This document shows, in pieces, positions 13,662 through 25,986 of a stretch of 64,000 nt of DNA. Origin of the DNA: Thuidium tamariscinum (lineage: Eukaryota; Streptophyta; Bryopsida; Hypnales; Thuidiaceae); NCBI GenBank assembly GCA_947034885.2, contig OX344749.2:10121501-10185500 (forward strand), read 5' to 3'. The notes under the pieces are model-generated. The model made no database searches and was not told where the DNA came from. It saw only the letters and a list, made by a program, of their open reading frames with translations. The position numbers and the translations under genes are program-made. Numbering within the stretch: the first letter of the stretch is position 1; each line of letters starts with the position of its first letter.

Positions 13662-16600
13662 TGTGAGTGCTCCTAACTCCACCCTTCAGCTAAGAGTTCT
13701 TCACATGGGCTCTGTGTCTAATTGAGTTTTCTTTCTTATTGGGTATTAAAAGAAAGCCTTCTAAGCAATGAACTCTTTTAGTCACGTTTTAAAGTGTCCT
13801 TTAATCTAAGTTGGGGTTGTAATTTTATCTATTCTATTCTAAAAGTCAACCAAGCAATCCTACTCTACTCTATTCTAGCAATTGATATTTCCTAAATCTA
13901 ATTCCAAGCATTTGGCAAAAAAAAGCTTAACAGTAAAATAATGAGAATGAAAATCAAATGTGAGCGGTTTACCTCTTCTACGTAAATCTCCATGGTCCCG
14001 TCGTCAAACATCATCATGTGTAAATATTCCCCTACGACCTCGCCATCGAAATCATCCCGGCTCTCCATCTAATCCATAATAATTCTCACTTTGTTGGTCA
14101 ATAAATTCTGTCCTGAATAAAAGGTTATGTAGCATTAATTTAATTGCGTAATTCTTTTAATTCCTAATTTCCCGGTAATTAAGAAATACTACAATTAAAT
14201 TAGTCTCCCTAGTTTGTTAGTATTTTATCCTAAAGGAATTAACGGAAATCTAATAGTTAACTAGTTGTTATTTTAGTTTTTAATTGATATTATAAAATCC
14301 CAACAAGTTCCAATTGAATTAATTTGGATGGAAATTTCCTTCAAATCTTTTCAAATCCAATTAAATTTTGAAATTATTTTAATCTTAAAGAAATTGGTTG
14401 TCAATTTGTTTGTTTCCTTTTTGACTTATTAGAATATTTTAATCAAAAATTATCATCAAATCTTTTCAAATCCAATTAATTTTAAATTTGCGTTAGTTTG
14501 TAAAGAAATTAGTTGTCAATTTGTTTGTTTCCTTTTTGGCTTATTAGGCCTAATAAAACAAAACCATAAAATCCAAACCTTCTAAGAACCTAATTAATGA
14601 CTAACTACCAAAGAATGTAGGACATACCCCGAGAATCAAAGCCAATTCAATAGTAATATTCCAAAACAATTAGTTTTTTAATTGTCAAAGGTCAACCTTA
14701 TAGAATATAGCACCTTATTCAATAGTGAGATTCTTTTGGAAATTAGTTTTTTAATGTCAAATTCCCTCACGTGGTCGTCTTCCCGTAATCCTTCTCCCCT
14801 TAATTCCTTTTGTATGTTTCACTCTTGCAATTAGTTTGTTCCAAAGTTTGATGAGAGTTTTGGCTATGGAGGTTAGGAGAGTGGAAGTTTTGTGTGGAAA
14901 ACCTCAAGTTGAAAATGTTGGATTTTTGATGTAAAATCAATTGGAAGTAGGATGGTCAATTTCCTTTCCTTTGATTTTTTATTAAAACCCAACTTTTGCA
15001 ATGACCAAGAATTTCAGATTCAACTTTGGTGAGAAATGCACTTACTTGTGTGTATGTGTTTGAGTTGTTAGTGTGTTTTTTGGCCTCTCCCCCCTGGCCT
15101 GGCCTCCCCGCTCCTTGGCCTGGCCGCTCCGCTCCCTAGCTAGTTGCTCCGCCCCGCTCCCTGGCTGCTCTGCCCGCCCCCCAACCGGGGCCTACCACGT
15201 GGCGTGGCGCCACTAGCCGGTGGGGAGGGGGTCAGTCCGCCCGATGGGTCAATCTCCCGATGGGTTCAGTCCGCCCGAATGGGTTCAGTCTCCCGCCTGG
15301 CTGAAGGTAAAACCAGCCCTTTAGGGTTTTTTTTTTTTGGTATTTTCTCCGGAAAATGGATTCTAACTAGTCTAATTTTCAGCTAATGGGTCACCCATAG
15401 TGCACAACCATTGATGTAAGCAATTAAGAATTAACTTATGACTTTCGAATGATTACGAGCTTTTGAAGAAAAGTGAGGCAAGATGAGATAATGGAATGAT
15501 TAAAGGGAGGAGCGCCCGAGGCTATTTAACTCCCTTAATTTGTCCTTGAAGCGCCCCTAAATGACTAAGGCTTATCCACGTAATTTTGGGTTGTGCTTGC
15601 CTTAAGTCTTTTAATGGCTTAGTTTAATCCAAATTTTGGAAGTAGGTTCAAAGCTTCGCCGTGAGGCTAAATCCAGTAGTTATTTCGAGAATTTTGTTCG
15701 CAAAAGGAGGTACACATGACAGTGTTTAACCGGACTTTCACGTTGAATTCTCAAAATTTCTTAGTATTTCAAGATTTTGCAACCAAAGGAGGTGCACATG
15801 ACAGTGCTTAAACCGAACTTTGGCGCTTGATACATGAAATTTCCAAGGAAGAGTGATCCACAATATTGCACCTTAGCTATTATGCCAAGAAGGATGAGAG
15901 AATTGGTTGAAGGGGCCCTAGGCCTTCAAGAATTCCAAAAGAAAAATTACAACAAAACTTGGCCAAAAATCTTTTGGTCCAAGTGGTGCTCCGACCACGT
16001 CGGTAGCACGTGAGAAGAACAAAGTGTCGGTGTGAGAAGAATGAGGGTACTAGCAACTTCGAGGGGGGCCCTTATATAGTCGTGGCCGGGCCCCTCTCGG
16101 TAATTGCCAGTGAAAACACTTTGTTACTTCCTACCCTACACTACCCTAATGTAATTCCAAAATATTAGTTGCTTAATGGTGGAAATTTCTAAAAACATCC
16201 CCATTTGGCAAAAGAAATCTTGGCCAAATCAAATCCAAGATCTTAACCCAAAATATTTTGGAATTAACCCTAATTTACATAGATATTTTGCGAATTAACC
16301 CAAAGTCATTTTGAAAATTATCTTTCTTTAGCCCAAAGATGGCTTTTTACACAAGAAAGAGATCTTAACCAAATCCAATCTTTGATTTTCCAAGAGATAT
16401 TTCCAAAATCACTTCTAATTAATCGCAATTAACGATTAAAAAGTCAAACTAAGAGCTGACCCTCTCTATCTTTTAGGGAACAACTCGAAACGGAAATCCG
16501 TCTGCGCCATTGTCTTTAGAAGACCCCAATTAGCCTAAAGGACCCCTTACCCCTCACTCCTAGGCCATTTGCGCGTCCAAATTGGAATTACGGTAACTTC

Positions 16601-17642
16601 AATTAAAAGTCAAAAATCTAACTTTTAGGATTTGCGCATTTTGATGAATCTTGTCAGGCCAGGGTTGTTAGGAATGTCCGTGAGAGTAAGGAATGACTCC
16701 TTATTTGCGACAATCGGACATCATTCGCTCCTGATACGCCGGTCAACCCGCCGCCAACTTGTAACTTCTAGTGAAATTCGATGTCGATGCCGGTTTTGGT
16801 AGTTGGGAATGTCGGAATGTGTTCAAACTTGACGGGGCGTTTATTAAGCACACAAAAACCTATCCTAATTTTTAGTGAGATTTTACCGCATCATACGTAA
16901 TTTCTATGATTTTACGAACATTTCTATGTGCGGTTGACTTCCCACGGAGTCAACGTGGAATTTCGGAAAAATCCGAAATAAATTGGGTAACATCTAGGGC
17001 ACTCCTAGACTCTTGGGGTAAGTCCCATGCAACCTTACTCCTTTCTAATTTTAGTAATTTGGAATTACTTTGCCCAATTGGACAATCTAATTCCCGATGC
17101 CCGGGAATCTTGGACAATTGTTTGATTTTTGTTCGCTCCTGGCATGCTCCTACCCTTGAAACACCTCTCTGTAGTCTTCAATCTCCAATCCTCCATCTTT
17201 TGCCTCGTGAAGTTTGAAATCCCCAAACCCGTTGTAGTGGTTTTACTTTTAAATTCAATTTGTTCTAAAATTGAACTTAATCCCTGGTAACTCTTTTAGG
17301 CTCGTAGTAGACTCTTTTAGCTTAGTCAGTATGTCATGTGCATCCTTAAAAGGTTGACTTTGCACAGACAATTGCTAGGACTGACTAACTCTCTATTCCT
17401 TATTTCTCTCGGAATTACTAAATCTTCAGATAATCTTGTTTCGAAGACTTAGAATGATTCAAATTTCTAGTATTAGGAATTTTCCATCTTCTAAGTTGGT
17501 TTTCTACCATTTTGGCATAGACTGACACCAAAACTCCCTCAACACTCTTCTTATGTCTTTTTCTTGAATATTTTGGCTAATTTTCGCTATTTAATCGCGA
17601 AAAATGGACCCAGAGTCCTGAGTGCCATCTCGAAGGCTCATA
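13662..17642 (-). mobile_element. Solo-LTR-like fossil inserted in the CACTA element (left arm)
   Basis: A 3981-bp block splits the CAA-rich CACTA sequence and is flanked by the 5-bp direct repeat CTCAC (13657-13661 and 17643-17647). Such a duplication fits LTR-retroelement integration. No coding domains and no second matching end were seen, so a solo LTR is the simplest reading; the superfamily is unknown. It has internal duplications at about 14380-14600 and 15670-15830 and a GC-rich patch at 15090-15240. A TATA motif on the minus strand at 16071-16078 suggests the LTR promoter and its orientation. It is younger than the CACTA element and older than the palindrome. Confidence 0.55.
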
Positions 17643-18327
17643 CTCACCACCAACAACAACAACAATACAAGAAGGAAGAAGAAACAAGAGTTGAAAGCAA
17701 CAACTCACCAACAACAACAAACAATTACTACTAAAACTTCACAAAACAAAAGAAGGAAGAAGAAACAAGAGTTAGAAAGCAACAACTCACCATCATCACC
17801 AACAACAACAACAACAACAAACAACAAACAACTACTACTAAAACTTCAAAAAACAAAAGAAAAAACAAGAAACAAGAGGTAGAAAACTAAGAAGATGAAG
17901 CACATGAAGTGGCGGCTAGGGTTTCAAAGCCCTAAAAAAGTGACGGCTAGAATTTTTAAACCCTAAAAATGATGACTGAACCTAGTGATACAATTGCATT
18001 TGTGACTACCTATAGTAATGTAATTTAATATATGACTGAATTTAGTAATACAATTGTATATATGACTATATATTGTAATGTGATGTCATATGTGACTAAA
18101 ATTAGTAATATAATTACATATATGACTACTTAGAGTAATGTAATTTAATATATGATTGAATCTTATTATACAATTGCCTATACAACTACATGTAATTATA
18201 TTATTGCAAAAAAGATTGAATGTAATGATTAGCACTGAAATATGACTCCATGTAGTGTGTTGTTTTGCATGTTTTTGATGAACTCACATACTTCATGGTT
18301 GTATAATATAAAAAACATGAAGATGAT

Positions 18328-19169
18328 ATGTCAGTTTGTAAATATGAACGTCGACCTTATAGGCGTAAAAAACAAAAAAAACAGATACAATATTTAATGA
18401 AATTGTATGATGAGGAGTTCCACATTTGGTTTTCAAAAACAATGTTCTGTACTATGAAAGACGGGATTGAAGAAATGGAAGAGGATGTGGGAATTTTGAT
18501 GTTATCTCCATCACATCAAGCCAAGTCGTATCGTTCTATGTATGCATTTAAAAATCACATTTGTATTCAAAATTGTGAGAAACAATTGACAAGAATGGAT
18601 TCAAGAGTAGCTGAAACTTTTTGACAATTGTGTCGAGCAAATGTAAAGGATAGGAACATGAAGGCTTTAGAATTAGAATTCGTGGGGGTGTGGAAGAGAT
18701 CTTATTTGTAAATTACGCAAACTTTGAGGTAATAGTGCTATATTCAGTATATTGCAATTGGGTGGTTGCAAATAAAAAGGAGGATGGGGCTACCATAAAG
18801 CGTGATGAGTATGGATTCACTAGTGTGAATTTTCAAAAATTGATCCCTTACTCGACACAGTCATTTGCTTTTCCTCTACACATTGAACACGTATTCTTTA
18901 TACTAGACAAGGGCAAGAATGGATGGAAAGTTGTACTTCAAAAGGAACCAAGAGGTGTTCAATTATTCTCTGCACATTAAGCAACACTTGAAGTGCAATG
19001 CATATCCTTGGGAAAGACAACAAATTTTCATGGATTGGGAGCCACAGACTTGTACAAAGATCTTCTTCTAAAGATACCCTTGTATGAAGCAGTGGAAGTA
19101 GAAGCCGATGTGGTTGCAACTACATTACAACGTCTCAAGCAAGATGACATAATTGTGAATGACTTATAG
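18328..19169 (+). pseudogene. CACTA transposase tail with DUF4216-like domain (left arm)
   Basis: Two overlapping frames make a broken coding region. The first (from 18328) contains WFSKTMFCTMKDGIEE and LSPSHQAKSYRSMYAFKNH, resembling the conserved block before DUF4216. The second contains NYANFEVIVLYSVYCNWV, KRDEYGFTSVNFQKL and EHVFFILDKGKNGWKVV, which match the DUF4216 pattern of plant CACTA TNP2 proteins. The same frame continues past a TAA at 18978 to a natural-looking acidic tail ending at 19169. There is also a TGA at 18622 and a frame change near 18683. It cannot make a working transposase. Confidence 0.8.
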
Positions 19170-19258
19170 TACAACGAAGCTGATTCAGAATGAGTTTCTC
19201 TATATGACAAAGAACAATACATCCAAAATGGTCTTCAATAATTCATATAGAGGATTCT

Positions 19259-20389
19259 TGGCATGCTCATCTTGGACAATTGTTTGATTTTTGTTCGCTC
19301 CTGCTAGTCACATTTTTGTTTTATACTTTATGGCCGTATAGTATATATACATTGAGAATGGCAAAACACTTCATAGGGAACTTTTGGGAACGTGTTTCGG
19401 AAATGCCCAGTCATATTTGCCAGTTATATTTTTCTCCAGTCATATTTTGTAGTCATATTTGTACAATTATTACAATTTTTTGGAGGGGGGTAGCCCAAGT
19501 GCAATTTGGGCCCCAAAAGTACCCAGTTGTATTCTTTCCTCAGTCACATTATGTAGTCATATTTTTTAAATAGTCATATTTTGGAGTCATATTTATACAA
19601 CTATTACAATTATTTTTTGGGGGGTAGCCCAAGTGCAATTTGGGCCCCAAAAGTACTTAGTCGTATTTTTTTCTCAGTGACATTGTGCAGTCATATTTTC
19701 AATCACCCTTTCTTGATAGTAAAGAATTTTCAGTTTCTGGGCCACACATGGAAGACATGCTCAAATGTAGGTAAACCTTTTGTATTTTAGCCATAAGGAT
19801 CATTTCTTTTGATGTAGATATGACTTCATTTCTTGCATGCACTGAATTTTTTTTAAGCTTCATCTATTGTAAAATATGTGCGAAACAATTAGGCTAGGGT
19901 GGCCACATATTTGTATTCAAATTCCTTAAATTACATATTTCAATGTACTAATGAGGCAAGGTTGTTCCTAAAGGAAGAAGGCATTGCACATAAAACTTTG
20001 CAAGTGGACTTTTTTCTTGCCTACTCCATTGGAAGGGGTGGTGGACATTGGAAAGCTTTTGAATACTTTGAATGTCTCTTAACCCTTGAAATATGGTTTC
20101 GTTCCTCACAACAGTTTTATTTTGAAGTTCATTAACATATACATTTGCTGAAGACACATACAAAACAAAAAGTGCTTCACATATGAAGGCAATAATTTAA
20201 AATAAAAATTAAGATGGTTCTCTAATTTGCTTCGAGAACAATTGAAGCTAAAAGGATGTGACATCATCTCTTCTTTATATGTAGAAAGACTGTACAAGAA
20301 GTATAGTATATTGCAATGGCGCCATTCATCCAAGACAAACATACTTACATTCTTTCCTTTTGCGTTATACACGAAAAACATTGTTGCAT
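19259..20389. other. Spacer at the palindrome centre
   Basis: The 1131 bp between the arms. Bases 19259-19303 are filler copied from inside the arm: 19259-19268 equals 17140-17149 and 19269-19303 equals 17107-17141, same orientation. From about 19304 to 20389 the sequence, read on the minus strand, is the 3' continuation of the right-arm CACTA element. It includes the short frame at 20106-20489 and subterminal repeats with many GTCATATTTT-type words. No true element end was found, so the element is cut at the joint. Confidence 0.85.
19452..19696. repeat. Two-copy ~132-bp tandem repeat in CACTA subterminal DNA
   Basis: Units at about 19452-19566 and 19584-19696 share the string AGCCCAAGTGCAATTTGGGC, an imperfect palindrome, and flanking AGTCATATTT words. 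This is the repeat-dense subterminal region expected near an En/Spm-type transposon end. It occurs only once in the window because it lies in the spacer. Confidence 0.75.
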
Positions 20390-20489
20390 AGAATCCTCTA
20401 TATGAATTATTGAAGACCATTTTGGATGTATTGTTCTTTGTCATATAGAGAAACTCATTCTGAATCAGCTTCGTTGTACTATAAGTCAT
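20106..20489 (-). CDS. Short open frame of unknown function downstream of the CACTA tail
   Basis: A 127-residue frame starts just after the end of the transposase remnant and crosses the arm limit at 20390. It includes FFVYNAKGKNVSMFVLDEW and a cysteine/leucine-rich end. I do not recognise a domain. It may be a remnant of a second CACTA protein or chance. Its left-arm counterpart is cut at 19258. Confidence 0.25.
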   Translation of the reverse strand: MTYSTTKLIQNEFLYMTKNNTSKMVFNNSYRGFYATMFFVYNAKGKNVSMFVLDEWRHCNILYFLYSLSTYKEEMMSHPFSFNCSRSKLENHLNFYFKLLPSYVKHFLFCMCLQQMYMLMNFKIKLL

Positions 20490-21320
20490 TCACAATTATG
20501 TCATCTTGCTTGAGACGTTGTAATGTAGTTGCAACCACATCGGCTTCTACTTCCACTGCTTCATACAAGGGTATCTTTAGAAGAAGATCTTTGTACAAGT
20601 CTGTGGCTCCCAATCCATGAAAATTTGTTGTCTTTCCCAAGGATATGCATTGCACTTCAAGTGTTGCTTAATGTGCAGAGAATAATTGAACACCTCTTGG
20701 TTCCTTTTGAAGTACAACTTTCCATCCATTCTTGCCCTTGTCTAGTATAAAGAATACGTGTTCAATGTGTAGAGGAAAAGCAAATGACTGTGTCGAGTAA
20801 GGGATCAATTTTTGAAAATTCACACTAGTGAATCCATACTCATCACGCTTTATGGTAGCCCCATCCTCCTTTTTATTTGCAACCACCCAATTGCAATATA
20901 CTGAATATAGCACTATTACCTCAAAGTTTGCGTAATTTACAAATAAGATCTCTTCCACACCCCCACGAATTCTAATTCTAAAGCCTTCATGTTCCTATCC
21001 TTTACATTTGCTCGACACAATTGTCAAAAAGTTTCAGCTACTCTTGAATCCATTCTTGTCAATTGTTTCTCACAATTTTGAATACAAATGTGATTTTTAA
21101 ATGCATACATAGAACGATACGACTTGGCTTGATGTGATGGAGATAACATCAAAATTCCCACATCCTCTTCCATTTCTTCAATCCCGTCTTTCATAGTACA
21201 GAACATTGTTTTTGAAAACCAAATGTGGAACTCCTCATCATACAATTTCATTAAATATTGTATCTGTTTTTTTTGTTTTTTACGCCTATAAGGTCGACGT
21301 TCATATTTACAAACTGACAT
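20479..21320 (-). pseudogene. CACTA transposase tail with DUF4216-like domain (right arm)
   Basis: Mirror copy of 18328-19169, with the same translated residues and the same disabling stops and frame change. It is followed on the minus strand by the short frame that runs into the spacer. Confidence 0.8.
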
Positions 21321-22005
21321 ATCATCTTCATGTTTTTTATATTATACAACCATGAAGTATGTGAGTTCATCAAAAACATGCAAAACAACACACTACATGG
21401 AGTCATATTTCAGTGCTAATCATTACATTCAATCTTTTTTGCAATAATATAATTACATGTAGTTGTATAGGCAATTGTATAATAAGATTCAATCATATAT
21501 TAAATTACATTACTCTAAGTAGTCATATATGTAATTATATTACTAATTTTAGTCACATATGACATCACATTACAATATATAGTCATATATACAATTGTAT
21601 TACTAAATTCAGTCATATATTAAATTACATTACTATAGGTAGTCACAAATGCAATTGTATCACTAGGTTCAGTCATCATTTTTAGGGTTTAAAAATTCTA
21701 GCCGTCACTTTTTTAGGGCTTTGAAACCCTAGCCGCCACTTCATGTGCTTCATCTTCTTAGTTTTCTACCTCTTGTTTCTTGTTTTTTCTTTTGTTTTTT
21801 GAAGTTTTAGTAGTAGTTGTTTGTTGTTTGTTGTTGTTGTTGTTGTTGGTGATGATGGTGAGTTGTTGCTTTCTAACTCTTGTTTCTTCTTCCTTCTTTT
21901 GTTTTGTGAAGTTTTAGTAGTAATTGTTTGTTGTTGTTGGTGAGTTGTTGCTTTCAACTCTTGTTTCTTCTTCCTTCTTGTATTGTTGTTGTTGTTGGTG
22001 GTGAG

Positions 22006-25000
22006 TATGAGCCTTCGAGATGGCACTCAGGACTCTGGGTCCATTTTTCGCGATTAAATAGCGAAAATTAGCCAAAATATTCAAGAAAAAGACATAAGAA
22101 GAGTGTTGAGGGAGTTTTGGTGTCAGTCTATGCCAAAATGGTAGAAAACCAACTTAGAAGATGGAAAATTCCTAATACTAGAAATTTGAATCATTCTAAG
22201 TCTTCGAAACAAGATTATCTGAAGATTTAGTAATTCCGAGAGAAATAAGGAATAGAGAGTTAGTCAGTCCTAGCAATTGTCTGTGCAAAGTCAACCTTTT
22301 AAGGATGCACATGACATACTGACTAAGCTAAAAGAGTCTACTACGAGCCTAAAAGAGTTACCAGGGATTAAGTTCAATTTTAGAACAAATTGAATTTAAA
22401 AGTAAAACCACTACAACGGGTTTGGGGATTTCAAACTTCACGAGGCAAAAGATGGAGGATTGGAGATTGAAGACTACAGAGAGGTGTTTCAAGGGTAGGA
22501 GCATGCCAGGAGCGAACAAAAATCAAACAATTGTCCAAGATTCCCGGGCATCGGGAATTAGATTGTCCAATTGGGCAAAGTAATTCCAAATTACTAAAAT
22601 TAGAAAGGAGTAAGGTTGCATGGGACTTACCCCAAGAGTCTAGGAGTGCCCTAGATGTTACCCAATTTATTTCGGATTTTTCCGAAATTCCACGTTGACT
22701 CCGTGGGAAGTCAACCGCACATAGAAATGTTCGTAAAATCATAGAAATTACGTATGATGCGGTAAAATCTCACTAAAAATTAGGATAGGTTTTTGTGTGC
22801 TTAATAAACGCCCCGTCAAGTTTGAACACATTCCGACATTCCCAACTACCAAAACCGGCATCGACATCGAATTTCACTAGAAGTTACAAGTTGGCGGCGG
22901 GTTGACCGGCGTATCAGGAGCGAATGATGTCCGATTGTCGCAAATAAGGAGTCATTCCTTACTCTCACGGACATTCCTAACAACCCTGGCCTGACAAGAT
23001 TCATCAAAATGCGCAAATCCTAAAAGTTAGATTTTTGACTTTTAATTGAAGTTACCGTAATTCCAATTTGGACGCGCAAATGGCCTAGGAGTGAGGGGTA
23101 AGGGGTCCTTTAGGCTAATTGGGGTCTTCTAAAGACAATGGCGCAGACGGATTTCCGTTTCGAGTTGTTCCCTAAAAGATAGAGAGGGTCAGCTCTTAGT
23201 TTGACTTTTTAATCGTTAATTGCGATTAATTAGAAGTGATTTTGGAAATATCTCTTGGAAAATCAAAGATTGGATTTGGTTAAGATCTCTTTCTTGTGTA
23301 AAAAGCCATCTTTGGGCTAAAGAAAGATAATTTTCAAAATGACTTTGGGTTAATTCGCAAAATATCTATGTAAATTAGGGTTAATTCCAAAATATTTTGG
23401 GTTAAGATCTTGGATTTGATTTGGCCAAGATTTCTTTTGCCAAATGGGGATGTTTTTAGAAATTTCCACCATTAAGCAACTAATATTTTGGAATTACATT
23501 AGGGTAGTGTAGGGTAGGAAGTAACAAAGTGTTTTCACTGGCAATTACCGAGAGGGGCCCGGCCACGACTATATAAGGGCCCCCCTCGAAGTTGCTAGTA
23601 CCCTCATTCTTCTCACACCGACACTTTGTTCTTCTCACGTGCTACCGACGTGGTCGGAGCACCACTTGGACCAAAAGATTTTTGGCCAAGTTTTGTTGTA
23701 ATTTTTCTTTTGGAATTCTTGAAGGCCTAGGGCCCCTTCAACCAATTCTCTCATCCTTCTTGGCATAATAGCTAAGGTGCAATATTGTGGATCACTCTTC
23801 CTTGGAAATTTCATGTATCAAGCGCCAAAGTTCGGTTTAAGCACTGTCATGTGCACCTCCTTTGGTTGCAAAATCTTGAAATACTAAGAAATTTTGAGAA
23901 TTCAACGTGAAAGTCCGGTTAAACACTGTCATGTGTACCTCCTTTTGCGAACAAAATTCTCGAAATAACTACTGGATTTAGCCTCACGGCGAAGCTTTGA
24001 ACCTACTTCCAAAATTTGGATTAAACTAAGCCATTAAAAGACTTAAGGCAAGCACAACCCAAAATTACGTGGATAAGCCTTAGTCATTTAGGGGCGCTTC
24101 AAGGACAAATTAAGGGAGTTAAATAGCCTCGGGCGCTCCTCCCTTTAATCATTCCATTATCTCATCTTGCCTCACTTTTCTTCAAAAGCTCGTAATCATT
24201 CGAAAGTCATAAGTTAATTCTTAATTGCTTACATCAATGGTTGTGCACTATGGGTGACCCATTAGCTGAAAATTAGACTAGTTAGAATCCATTTTCCGGA
24301 GAAAATACCAAAAAAAAAAAACCCTAAAGGGCTGGTTTTACCTTCAGCCAGGCGGGAGACTGAACCCATTCGGGCGGACTGAACCCATCGGGAGATTGAC
24401 CCATCGGGCGGACTGACCCCCTCCCCACCGGCTAGTGGCGCCACGCCACGTGGTAGGCCCCGGTTGGGGGGCGGGCAGAGCAGCCAGGGAGCGGGGCGGA
24501 GCAACTAGCTAGGGAGCGGAGCGGCCAGGCCAAGGAGCGGGGAGGCCAGGCCAGGGGGGAGAGGCCAAAAAACACACTAACAACTCAAACACATACACAC
24601 AAGTAAGTGCATTTCTCACCAAAGTTGAATCTGAAATTCTTGGTCATTGCAAAAGTTGGGTTTTAATAAAAAATCAAAGGAAAGGAAATTGACCATCCTA
24701 CTTCCAATTGATTTTACATCAAAAATCCAACATTTTCAACTTGAGGTTTTCCACACAAAACTTCCACTCTCCTAACCTCCATAGCCAAAACTCTCATCAA
24801 ACTTTGGAACAAACTAATTGCAAGAGTGAAACATACAAAAGGAATTAAGGGGAGAAGGATTACGGGAAGACGACCACGTGAGGGAATTTGACATTAAAAA
24901 ACTAATTTCCAAAAGAATCTCACTATTGAATAAGGTGCTATATTCTATAAGGTTGACCTTTGACAATTAAAAAACTAATTGTTTTGGAATATTACTATTG

Positions 25001-25986
25001 AATTGGCTTTGATTCTCGGGGTATGTCCTACATTCTTTGGTAGTTAGTCATTAATTAGGTTCTTAGAAGGTTTGGATTTTATGGTTTTGTTTTATTAGGC
25101 CTAATAAGCCAAAAAGGAAACAAACAAATTGACAACTAATTTCTTTACAAACTAACGCAAATTTAAAATTAATTGGATTTGAAAAGATTTGATGATAATT
25201 TTTGATTAAAATATTCTAATAAGTCAAAAAGGAAACAAACAAATTGACAACCAATTTCTTTAAGATTAAAATAATTTCAAAATTTAATTGGATTTGAAAA
25301 GATTTGAAGGAAATTTCCATCCAAATTAATTCAATTGGAACTCGTTGGGATTTTATAATATCAATTAAAAACTAAAATAACAACTAGTTAACTATTAGAT
25401 TTCCGTTAATTCCTTTAGGATAAAATACTAACAAACTAGGGAGACTAATTTAATTGTAGTATTTCTTAATTACCGGGAAATTAGGAATTAAAAGAATTAC
25501 GCAATTAAATTAATGCTACATAACCTTTTATTCAGGACAGAATTTATTGACCAACAAAGTGAGAATTATTATGGATTAGATGGAGAGCCGGGATGATTTC
25601 GATGGCGAGGTCGTAGGGGAATATTTACACATGATGATGTTTGACGACGGGACCATGGAGATTTACGTAGAAGAGGTAAACCGCTCACATTTGATTTTCA
25701 TTCTCATTATTTTACTGTTAAGCTTTTTTTTGCCAAATGCTTGGAATTAGATTTAGGAAATATCAATTGCTAGAATAGAGTAGAGTAGGATTGCTTGGTT
25801 GACTTTTAGAATAGAATAGATAAAATTACAACCCCAACTTAGATTAAAGGACACTTTAAAACGTGACTAAAAGAGTTCATTGCTTAGAAGGCTTTCTTTT
25901 AATACCCAATAAGAAAGAAAACTCAATTAGACACAGAGCCCATGTGAAGAACTCTTAGCTGAAGGGTGGAGTTAGGAGCACTCACA
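22006..25986 (+). mobile_element. Solo-LTR-like fossil inserted in the CACTA element (right arm)
   Basis: Mirror copy of 13662-17642, flanked by GTGAG at 22001-22005 and 25987-25991. The TATATAAG motif at 23570-23577 is followed by a pyrimidine-rich stretch. The only arm-to-arm base difference I noticed (25343 versus 14305) lies inside this block. Confidence 0.55.

Larger units (their letters stand above)
1..19258. repeat. Left arm of giant inverted repeat
   Basis: Every stretch I compared is the reverse complement of 20390-39647, with position x pairing with 39648-x. The match stops sharply at 19258/20390. I spotted one substitution, A at 14305 opposite C at 25343, but did not compare every base. 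The outer end is not visible because the window begins inside the arm. The near identity covers exons, introns and transposons alike, so the duplication happened after all of those insertions, or the arms have been kept identical by conversion. Confidence 0.97.
12456..19258 (+). mobile_element. CACTA (En/Spm) DNA transposon, left-arm copy, truncated at joint and interrupted
   Basis: The 5' end at 12456 reads ACTACAAGAAAA, the CACTA terminal motif lacking its first C. It is followed by about 700 bp dense in subterminal repeats (TGACTGCAGTGAGTCATATT-like words in both directions) and CAA/ACC-rich simple sequence. The coding remnant at 18328-19169 carries a DUF4216-like region. A ~4-kb LTR-like insertion occupies 13662-17642. 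I found no transposase catalytic region (Transposase_21) or DUF4218, so this is a deleted, non-autonomous remnant. The 3' end is missing because the palindrome joint falls at 19258. Confidence 0.8.

Noticed and set aside
13662-17642. Calling the 4-kb insertion a complete retroelement
   Set aside because: No coding domains and no pair of matching ends were seen; a solo LTR-like fossil is the safer description.
17622-17882. Asn/Thr/Lys-rich frame of 86 aa
   Set aside because: Translation of CAA/AAC simple repeats beside the LTR-like insertion; not a gene.
19709-19720. CTTTCTTGATAGT-like string taken as the 3' end of the left CACTA element
   Set aside because: It is only an approximate match. 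The spacer is colinear with the right-arm element on the opposite strand, so a plus-strand terminus here does not fit.
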